Shown: in pieces, positions 1 through 5,081 of the stretch | Layout: each line of letters opens with the position of its first letter | How positions within the stretch are numbered: the stretch's first letter is position 1 | Assembly: GCA_963974645.1 (NCBI GenBank) | Contig: CAXBEA010000120.1 | Location: 1 to 9,826, forward strand | Reading direction: 5' to 3' | Origin: Motiliproteus sp963974645 | Lineage (GTDB): Bacteria > Pseudomonadota > Gammaproteobacteria > Pseudomonadales > Balneatricaceae | Length of the DNA stretch: 9,826 nt | Program-made: the position numbers and the translations under genes | Notes under the pieces: generated by a model | Databases searched by the model: none | Seen by the model: only the letters and a program-made list of their open reading frames with translations | What the model was told of the DNA's origin: nothing

Positions 1-36
1 ACGAGTAAGAGCAGGACCGATGGCGAGGACGCAGCG

Positions 37-1008
37 ATGTCAGATAACGGCTTAATATATGGATTTGTACTCGATGGTCAGGGCGGCGGCAAGCCGGTCG
101 ATCTGTTCCACGCCGCTCGGTGGCAGCCAGAACAGGGGCTGCTCTGGTTACATTTTGACTACACCCTCCCCCAAACGATCGACTGGATCAACGACACCAG
201 TGGCCTGGATGCGCTAGTCGCAGAAGCCCTCCTCAGCGAGGAGACCCGCCCCCGCGCAACCCCGCTGGGTGATGCGGTGCTAATCGCGCTCAGAGGCGTT
301 AACCTCAACCCGGGGTCAGATCCGGAAGATATGGTTAGCGTGCGCATCTGGACCGATGGCAAAAGAATCATCAGCACCCGTAAACGCAGAATACTGTCAC
401 TTACCGATCTGGTTGGGCTGATTCAGTCAGGAGACGGGCCAGAGAATGCCGGACAGTTTTTGTCCATGTTATCCGAGCGACTGACCGAACGGATGAAATC
501 GACCATCGAAGATATCCAGGATCAGGCCGCCGAGATCGAGGAGTTGATCCTCACGGCGGAGAGTTACGACCTGCGTAATCGGATCTCGCAGCTTAGGCGT
601 GCCATCATTTCGCTAAGGCGCTATCTGTCGCCACAAAAAGAGGCGATGCAGCAGCTCCAGATCGCTCAGCTCAGCTGGCTGGAAAGCCCTGATCGTCAAT
701 CTATCGGTGAAGAGTCAGACCATATCACCCGCTATACCGAAGAGCTGGACATGATTCGGGAGCGCACTGCAGTCGCCCACGAAGAGCTCACCAACCGCCT
801 CGCCGAACAGCTCAACAACCGCATGTATGCACTGTCGATGGTAGCTGCGGTATTCTTGCCGCTGGGTTTTTTAACCGGATTGCTGGGGATCAACGTTGGC
901 GGCATGCCGGGAACGGATAACAGTGCTGCGTTCTGGATCGTCTGTGCATTGCTCACGGTAACAACCACACTGCAAGTCTGGGTCTTCAAGCGTAAGCAGT
1001 GGCTGTAG
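37..1008 (+). CDS. zntB: Zinc transporter ZntB (CorA/MIT superfamily)
   Basis: Inner-membrane Zn2+ transporter of the CorA metal-ion family; E. coli ZntB is now generally regarded as a proton-coupled zinc importer, after earlier work called it an exporter. The 323-aa product is close to the E. coli length (about 327). The N-terminal cytoplasmic domain carries ZntB-like stretches: VLDGQGGGKP near residues 11-20 and EETRPR near 68-73. A long helical region follows (about 145-260), then two membrane segments at about 266-284 and 297-315. The signature loop after the first segment is GINVGGMPG (284-292), a ZntB variant of the CorA GMN motif, and the protein ends in KRKQWL as ZntB proteins typically do. 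The ATG has a good Shine-Dalgarno GAGGA at 25-29, 7 nt upstream. It converges with a minus-strand gene only 10 nt downstream. No regulatory site is visible in the 36 bases before it. Confidence 0.93.
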   Translation: MSDNGLIYGFVLDGQGGGKPVDLFHAARWQPEQGLLWLHFDYTLPQTIDWINDTSGLDALVAEALLSEETRPRATPLGDAVLIALRGVNLNPGSDPEDMVSVRIWTDGKRIISTRKRRILSLTDLVGLIQSGDGPENAGQFLSMLSERLTERMKSTIEDIQDQAAEIEELILTAESYDLRNRISQLRRAIISLRRYLSPQKEAMQQLQIAQLSWLESPDRQSIGEESDHITRYTEELDMIRERTAVAHEELTNRLAEQLNNRMYALSMVAAVFLPLGFLTGLLGINVGGMPGTDNSAAFWIVCALLTVTTTLQVWVFKRKQWL

Positions 1009-1021
1009 CAGCCTACTGCTA
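1006..1021. repeat. Small palindrome joining two convergent stop codons
   Basis: TAGCAG (1006-1011) and CTGCTA (1016-1021) are perfect inverted repeats around the loop CCTA. The left arm begins with the TAG stop of zntB. The right arm ends with the CTA that is the TAG stop of the minus-strand gene. Six base pairs with no T-tract on either side are too weak to call a terminator. It is the only structure in the 10-nt convergent gap. Confidence 0.4.
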
Positions 1022-1396
1022 GAAGTCTCGCTGAAAAGGCTCATCCGCAACCAACTGCTGCAGCTCGGCTAACACCTTGGCCAAACGGGCCCGCCCCGCG
1101 CGATCAAACAGGTAGCCGCCGATGCCGCTGGCCATCGGCTCTGTCTCCGGATCACCCTGGGTCAGAGCGACGCAGTACAAACGGATCTGCTCCAACTCAG
1201 GATCATGGTAGAGCGGATAGCCGATAAACAGATCCCACTGGTTGCGCTGTGCGCTTCCCTCAAGCACCGCCTGCAGCAGCCTGACCACCTGTTGCCGAGT
1301 AGGTCGGTAGCGGCTGGTTTTACTCCGTGAGAGCACCCACGCCAGCAGCCCTATAACCAGCAGCGAAAAGACAAAGGTGAGCAGTAACTCCAACAC
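1019..1396 (-). CDS. Small protein with N-terminal membrane anchor, unknown function
   Basis: I do not recognise this 125-aa family. A single hydrophobic segment at residues 3-22 is followed by a basic stretch (SRSKTSRYRPTR, 24-34), which predicts an N-in signal anchor with no obvious cleavage site. The rest is soluble and mixed in charge. It includes NQWDLFIGYPLYHDPELEQI (52-71) and GIGGYLFDRAGRARL (91-105), which look like conserved family blocks, and an amphipathic C-terminal helix. The start codon is GTG (complement of 1394-1396), supported by GGAG at 1405-1408 read on the minus strand, about 8 nt upstream. It lies 75 bp after the DUF2489 gene on the same strand, so the two may be co-transcribed. 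Its stop is 10 nt from the zntB stop. Coding status is supported by the clear ribosome binding site and by its fit between neighbours. Confidence 0.75.
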   Translation of the reverse strand: MLELLLTFVFSLLVIGLLAWVLSRSKTSRYRPTRQQVVRLLQAVLEGSAQRNQWDLFIGYPLYHDPELEQIRLYCVALTQGDPETEPMASGIGGYLFDRAGRARLAKVLAELQQLVADEPFQRDF

Positions 1397-1422
1397 AGGG
1401 ATTACTCCGTTAACAAAACGGT

Positions 1423-1487
1423 CTACTGTTCAAAGTGGCCTACTGTTCAAAACGCCTACTATTCAAAACCCCTACTGCTCAAAACGA
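1423..1487. repeat. 16-bp tandem repeat, four copies, derived from the end of the DUF2489 gene
   Basis: Four head-to-tail copies on the plus strand are CTACTGTTCAAAGTGGC (1423-1439, 17 bp), CTACTGTTCAAAACGC (1440-1455), CTACTATTCAAAACCC (1456-1471) and CTACTGCTCAAAACGA (1472-1487). The fourth copy is the last codons and stop of the DUF2489 gene on the minus strand (…FEQ stop), so the other three are duplicates of that 3' end lying downstream of it. Each copy read on the minus strand ends in TAG. The units are not palindromic, and I see no T-tract, so this does not resemble a terminator. Confidence 0.85.
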
Positions 1488-1945
1488 TAGTTGCTCAAGG
1501 CCTTCGCCGCCGCAACAATCGCCTGCCGATGCTGGTCTTCCAACGCTTCTCGTTCTTGGGTAAAGGCGAAACGCTGCTTCAATTTAAGCTTTTTCCACTC
1601 ATCCAGAATGGGCATATGCTTGGTCGATTCGTACATCTGGTTAATGATACTGAAGCTCTCATGCTCATGCAGATAGGGTGCTAAATGGTCGAGTAGTTTT
1701 TTTAGCCGGATACAGCCCTCCGTCAACTCGCACTGGCCGTCACCCACCGCAGCGGAGATCACTCTAACACTCTCAATCAAGTAATCACGCTGCTGCTGCG
1801 CCTTGGCACGCACCTCTTCCAACACTTGCTGCTGCGCCTCTCGCGCCTCTCGCTGGGCTTTTAACTGTTTACTTATCAGCCAGATAAGGGCTGCTATCAC
1901 GACCACTCCAGCCACGATCAGTACATCTTGATACTGCGCTAGCAT
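1472..1945 (-). CDS. DUF2489 domain membrane-anchored protein
   Basis: This 157-aa protein has one N-terminal membrane segment (about residues 8-24), a Gln/Glu/Arg/Ala-rich probable coiled coil (27-52), and the DUF2489 domain from about 53 to 150. Recognisable family blocks are RDYLIESVRVISAAVGDGQC (53-72) followed by ELTEGCIRLKKLLD (73-86), then the MYESTKHMP region (104-112) and ALEDQHRQAIVAAAKAL (134-150). Function is unknown; the family occurs as single-copy small proteins in Gammaproteobacteria. The ATG (complement of 1943-1945) has AGGA on the minus strand about 8 nt upstream. The protein ends in FEQ, and its last codons seed the tandem repeat downstream. It is probably the first gene of a two-gene minus-strand unit, divergent from the rim cluster across a 510-bp gap. 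Confidence 0.85.
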   Translation of the reverse strand: MLAQYQDVLIVAGVVVIAALIWLISKQLKAQREAREAQQQVLEEVRAKAQQQRDYLIESVRVISAAVGDGQCELTEGCIRLKKLLDHLAPYLHEHESFSIINQMYESTKHMPILDEWKKLKLKQRFAFTQEREALEDQHRQAIVAAAKALSNYRFEQ

Positions 1946-2164
1946 TCGCTTGTTCCTTTTTAATCGGGCTGTTAATTAAACCTAACCGCTATTGTAGCGA
2001 TAGATAGAAGACGAGACTACGTCATTCCTAACCGCTCTAAGGGACCATAAAACCTATTCGCGACAAACTTTAGGACTTTTCCCGATATTGCGGCTTCTGC
2101 TGCGGCGGAACAATAGCCACAACTGGATCGGGATAGATCGAATTCGACAGGAGGTCGGATTTTA

Positions 2165-2181
2165 GGTTTCAGCTTGAAACC
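2165..2181. repeat. 7-bp inverted repeat GGTTTCA-GCT-TGAAACC
   Basis: The arms are GGTTTCA (2165-2171) and TGAAACC (2175-2181), perfect around a 3-nt centre. It could be a short hairpin or a dimeric protein-binding site. It lies 25 bp upstream of the 18-bp inverted repeat and immediately before the AGGATGG direct repeats, so the three may belong to one regulatory element. No T-tract follows. Confidence 0.5.
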
Positions 2182-2182
2182 A

Positions 2183-2232
2183 GTCAGGATGGCACCCGTT
2201 AGGATGGCACAGAGAACTCGCTATCAGGATGG
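2183..2232. repeat. Direct repeats of AGGATGG, three copies
   Basis: GTCAGGATGGCAC (2183-2195) and GTTAGGATGGCAC (2198-2210) are near-identical 13-mers with a 15-bp period. A third shorter copy, TCAGGATGG (2224-2232), is exactly the loop of the 18-bp inverted repeat. The second copy overlaps the left arm of that inverted repeat. The arrangement suggests a local duplication history or a multi-site binding element. Confidence 0.6.
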
Positions 2233-2250
2233 TAGCGAGTTCTCTGTGCC
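2206..2250. repeat. Perfect 18-bp inverted repeat (strong hairpin), 9-nt loop
   Basis: The left arm GGCACAGAGAACTCGCTA (2206-2223) is the exact reverse complement of the right arm TAGCGAGTTCTCTGTGCC (2233-2250). The loop is TCAGGATGG. In RNA the stem could extend inward by a U-G and a C-G pair. The right arm is followed by TTCATTTCAG rather than a run of T, so it is not a standard intrinsic terminator. It sits 206 bp upstream of the RimB-like gene, so if transcription begins upstream of it, it would be a very stable leader hairpin in the rim mRNA. Alternatives are a transposon-derived remnant or a protein-binding palindrome. Confidence 0.85.
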
Positions 2251-2455
2251 TTCATTTCAGACTTTCATTGCCGAACCCGCGTTACAAAGCCAGTTCCATC
2301 CATCAAACCCGGCTTATTATCCCCGCTTTACTCTCCCTACTAGCTCAGCCAGACTTCTGCCTATACTATGTCGACCTGAACCCTGTCGACTTGACTAATG
2401 TCACCGGTGAACCCAGAACGCTATTCACCGAGACGGACCTGTCTGAGGCATCGCA

Positions 2456-2896
2456 ATGACTTCTAATTCGAACAAAGTAGTAGGCTGGCGTGAATGGGTT
2501 GCCTTGCCAGACTTAGGCATCGAACGGATTAAAGCCAAGGTCGATACCGGCGCCAGAACCTCGGCGCTACACGCCTTTCAATTGGAAGCCTTTACCCGCG
2601 AAGGTAAAGACTGGGTGCGGTTTGATCTGCATCCGCTGCAGCACGATCAGGAAACCAGTCTGAGCTGCGAAGCGCCGGTGCTGGATATACGCGCAGTAAC
2701 CGATTCGGGCGGACACAAAGAACAGCGCTATGTAATCTCGACAACCCTGTTGATCGGCAACGAACGTTTTCCGATTGAAGTAACCCTGACCAACCGCGAC
2801 ACTATGCGTTTTCGAATGTTGCTCGGCAGAACTGCACTCGCAGGCCGCTTCAATGTCGATTCTCAACTATCTTTTTTGAACAGCTATACTGGATAA
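2456..2896 (+). CDS. rimB: RimB-like retropepsin-type protease (annotated family: ATP-dependent zinc protease)
   Basis: This 146-aa protein belongs to the Pfam 'putative ATP-dependent zinc protease' family (PF05618), whose fold is retropepsin-like. The diagnostic motif is VDTGARTSALHA (29-40), with D30-T31-G32-A33 as the likely aspartic catalytic motif. A second family block, NRDTMRFRMLLGRTAL (113-128), holds the LLGR typical of the second half of the fold. No HExxH zinc motif is present, so the 'zinc protease' name is not borne out by the sequence. In Pseudomonas fluorescens the homologue RimB lies beside RimK and is reported to modulate S6 glutamylation. The ATG has GAGG at 2445-2448, 7 nt upstream. 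No signal peptide is visible, so it is probably cytoplasmic. rimK follows after 98 bp. The family and neighbour support the call; its proteolytic role here is inferred. Confidence 0.87.
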   Translation: MTSNSNKVVGWREWVALPDLGIERIKAKVDTGARTSALHAFQLEAFTREGKDWVRFDLHPLQHDQETSLSCEAPVLDIRAVTDSGGHKEQRYVISTTLLIGNERFPIEVTLTNRDTMRFRMLLGRTALAGRFNVDSQLSFLNSYTG

Positions 2897-2994
2897 AACT
2901 CGTGTAGCAACAGGCCGCTATTAGCACGCTTTTAGGGATCTACACCCGTTAGCTTTACCAAACAACCTCCTTCAACATCTTATGAGTCTGTCCT

Positions 2995-3909
2995 ATGAGA
3001 CTAGTTATCCTGTCACGCAATCAAAGTCTGTACTCCAGCAAACGTTTGGTGGAAGCCGCCAAACAGGCAGGGCACGAAGTACGCGTTGTCGATGTGCTTC
3101 GCTGCTATATGAATATCAACTCCGATGACCCCAGCATCCACTACCTGGGCGAAGAACTGGAACATTTTGACGCTGTTATCCCCCGCATCGGGGCATCCGT
3201 CACCTTTTACGGCACTGCGGTATTGCGCCAGTTCGAAATGATGGGAGTCTATCCGCTTAACGAGTCGGTAGCGATCAGCCGCTCACGCGATAAGCTGCGC
3301 TCTATGCAGCTGCTGTCACGCAAAAAAGTTGGCCTTCCGATCACTGGTTTTGCCAGTAAACCTGGTGATATTCCCGACCTGTTGGAGATGGTTGGTGGGG
3401 CTCCCGTGGTGCTTAAGCTGCTGGAAGGAACTCAGGGGATCGGCGTGGTACTGGCCGAAACTCGCCAGGCCGCACAGAGCGTGCTAGAAGCCTTTATGGG
3501 GTTGAAAACAAACATCATGGTGCAGGAGTACATCAAAGAGGCGGGCGGTGCCGACATCCGCTGTTTCGTTATTGGTGACAAAGTAGTTGCGGCCATGAAA
3601 CGTCAGGGCAAGGAGGGCGAATTCCGCTCCAACCTGCACCGTGGCGGTAGCGCTACGCTGATCAAAATAACCCCACAGGAGCGTGCTACTGCGGTCTTAG
3701 CGGCCCGGACCATGGGCCTTAACGTGGCGGGTGTGGATCTGCTTCGTTCTGCGCGTGGGCCGCTGGTGATGGAGGTTAACTCCAGTCCTGGTTTGGAGGG
3801 TGTAGAGCGCGCCACCGGTAAAGATGTCGCCGGCGAGATCATCAAGTTCATCGAGAAGAGTGTCGAGGCTAAAAAAACCAACCGTACCCGCACCCGAGGC
3901 GCAGGTTAA
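2995..3909 (+). CDS. rimK: Ribosomal protein S6--L-glutamate ligase RimK
   Basis: Cytoplasmic ATP-grasp ligase that adds glutamate residues to the C-terminus of ribosomal protein S6 in E. coli. The 304-aa product aligns with E. coli RimK (300 aa) without gaps across the core, so key residues keep the same numbers: K100, K141, and the Mg-binding set D248, E260 and N262 (VMEVNSSPG, 258-266). The ATP-grasp loop LEGTQGIGVVL (143-153) and the LNESVAI and RDKLRSMQLL blocks (88-107) are intact. The start MRLVILSRNQSLYS matches the E. coli N-terminus, which fixes the ATG at 2995 even though the Shine-Dalgarno is weak (GAG at 2984-2986). The C-terminal tail is basic (KKTNRTRTR). The next gene starts 3 nt after the stop, implying co-translation. 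The rpsF target gene is not in the window. Confidence 0.96.
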   Translation: MRLVILSRNQSLYSSKRLVEAAKQAGHEVRVVDVLRCYMNINSDDPSIHYLGEELEHFDAVIPRIGASVTFYGTAVLRQFEMMGVYPLNESVAISRSRDKLRSMQLLSRKKVGLPITGFASKPGDIPDLLEMVGGAPVVLKLLEGTQGIGVVLAETRQAAQSVLEAFMGLKTNIMVQEYIKEAGGADIRCFVIGDKVVAAMKRQGKEGEFRSNLHRGGSATLIKITPQERATAVLAARTMGLNVAGVDLLRSARGPLVMEVNSSPGLEGVERATGKDVAGEIIKFIEKSVEAKKTNRTRTRGAG

Positions 3910-3912
3910 ACG

Positions 3913-4959
3913 ATGACAAACAAGAACCCTGCTCTGGAGATCGCCGGCGAGACCCTCCGCCCGGGAGAGCGCAAATCGCTGCATATCGATCTGGGAAAGT
4001 TGTATAACCATACCAACTTAGATCTGGATATCGAAGTGATCCACGGTCGCCGTGCGGGGCCGATACTGATGGTTTGCGCCGCCATCCACGGCGATGAACT
4101 CAACGGGGTCGAAGTCTGCCGGCAGCTGCTAAAACACAAATCGCTGAACAGACTTCAGGGCACCCTGATCATCGTGCCGGTGGTGAATATCTTTGGCTTT
4201 ATCCATCGTAGCCGCTACCTGCCCGATCGCCGTGACCTCAACCGCTGCTTTCCCGGCAGCGACAAGGGTTCGCTGGGCGCACGGATCGCCTATACATTCC
4301 GCACCCAGATCCTCAACCACTGTACCCATGTGATCGACATGCATACCGGTGCGATCCATCGCAGTAATCTGCCACAGATACGTGCCAATCTGGACAACCC
4401 GGTTGCCGAGATGATGGCCCAAGCCTTCGGCGCGCCGGTCATCATCGACTCCAAACTCAGGGACGGGTCGCTGCGCCAGTGCGCCGATGAGGCCGACATC
4501 TCCCTTATCCTCTATGAGGCAGGCGAGGCGCTACGCTTCGACGACAGCGCGATCCGTGGTGGGATCCGCGGGGTAATCAATGTCATGCGCAAGCTATCTA
4601 TGCTGCCCTCCTCAAAAAATACCAAGCGGCTATTACCTCCCGTGGTGGCCAACTCCTCATCCTGGATTCGCGCCGACGCCGATGGCGTATTTCGCTCGGT
4701 GGTGGTACTGGGACAGCGGGTGAGTCGCGGTCAGATCATGGGAGTCGTCGCCTCCCCCTTCGGCGATCAGGAGCATGAGATCTTCGCCCCCAATTCTGGC
4801 ATCATCATCGGCCAAAATAACATTCCGCTAGTCAACGAAGGTGAGGCGCTCTACCATCTGGCACGCTTTGACCAGAGTCTCAAGGCCGAGCGTCAGGTAG
4901 GACGGATTACCGAAGAGATCGATGCTCAGCCTTTTGCAGAAGAGCTTAAGTACGATTAA
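3913..4959 (+). CDS. Succinylglutamate desuccinylase/aspartoacylase family zinc hydrolase
   Basis: A metal-dependent amide hydrolase of the AstE/AspA family, which shares the zinc carboxypeptidase (M14-like) fold. Zinc ligands are visible as H59 and E62 in HGDELNG (59-65) and H144 in DMHTG (142-146). The substrate-site signature DLNRCFPGS is at 108-116, and E202 in YEAGE is the probable general base. A C-terminal beta-rich domain (about 245-320), with GQRVSRGQIMGVV resembling a biotinyl/lipoyl-like hairpin, is common in this branch. The 348-aa length fits the family. The ATG is 3 nt after the rimK stop, with AGG at 3903-3905 as a modest Shine-Dalgarno. Arginine-degradation astE sits with astCABD, which are absent here, so this is probably not true AstE. 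The context suggests a substrate linked to glutamylation, such as removal of C-terminal glutamates; that is inference. Confidence 0.88.
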   Translation: MTNKNPALEIAGETLRPGERKSLHIDLGKLYNHTNLDLDIEVIHGRRAGPILMVCAAIHGDELNGVEVCRQLLKHKSLNRLQGTLIIVPVVNIFGFIHRSRYLPDRRDLNRCFPGSDKGSLGARIAYTFRTQILNHCTHVIDMHTGAIHRSNLPQIRANLDNPVAEMMAQAFGAPVIIDSKLRDGSLRQCADEADISLILYEAGEALRFDDSAIRGGIRGVINVMRKLSMLPSSKNTKRLLPPVVANSSSWIRADADGVFRSVVVLGQRVSRGQIMGVVASPFGDQEHEIFAPNSGIIIGQNNIPLVNEGEALYHLARFDQSLKAERQVGRITEEIDAQPFAEELKYD

Positions 4960-4978
4960 AACAGGGTAAGCATCCACT

Positions 4979-5009
4979 CCGGCCATTCAGATTTTCGTTG
5001 AATGGCTGG
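4979..5009. terminator. Hairpin between the rim cluster and nhaA, possible terminator
   Basis: GCCATTCA (4982-4989) pairs perfectly with TGAATGGC (4999-5006) around the loop GATTTTCGT. The stem extends outward through a G-T wobble (4981/5007) and two C-G pairs (4979-4980/5008-5009), giving 11 pairs. It lies 20 bp after the hydrolase stop, where a terminator for the rim cluster would be expected. No T-run follows (ACAATCTCC), so it may act weakly, with Rho, or as an mRNA 3'-end stabiliser. Confidence 0.45.
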
Positions 5010-5081
5010 AACAATCTCCACCCACTGCCCTGCTGCTACACTTGTCCGAAATAACCCTTAGCCCTAAATTACGAGAACCGC

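Larger units (their letters stand above)
1946..2455. other. Divergent intergenic region, 510 bp, no convincing gene
   Basis: This gap separates the minus-strand DUF2489 gene from the plus-strand rim cluster and should hold promoters for both. A minus-strand -10 candidate is TACAAT (complement of 1991-1996), inside a small inverted repeat CGCTA-TTG-TAGCG (1987-1999), but it has only a weak -35. A plus-strand -10 candidate is TATACT (2362-2367), also without a good -35. The decamer CCTAACCGCT occurs twice in direct orientation (1981-1990 and 2027-2036). TCACCGGTGA (2401-2410) is a perfect 10-bp palindrome, and GTCGAC occurs at 2370-2375 and 2385-2390. The stronger repeats at 2165-2250 are listed separately. 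Short open frames here (for example 2174-2398 and 2229-2459) lack a spaced ribosome binding site and resemble nothing I know. Confidence 0.5.

Noticed and set aside
1423..1487. CRISPR array or attachment site
   Set aside because: The 16-bp units are contiguous with no spacers, and no integrase or cas gene is nearby.
2206..2250. Intrinsic terminator
   Set aside because: No T-tract follows either arm, and no gene on either strand ends immediately before it.
2174..2398. 74-codon open frame in the divergent intergenic region
   Set aside because: It runs straight through the repeats and hairpin, has no ribosome binding site, and its start is full of repeated residues caused by the AGGATGG DNA repeats.
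2567..2866. 99-codon minus-strand frame opposite the RimB-like gene
   Set aside because: It lies wholly within a well-supported gene on the other strand and has no recognisable domain.
3913..4959. Calling the hydrolase AstE of the arginine succinyltransferase pathway
   Set aside because: No astA, astB, astC or astD neighbour is present and it is joined to rimK, so only the broader family name is supported.
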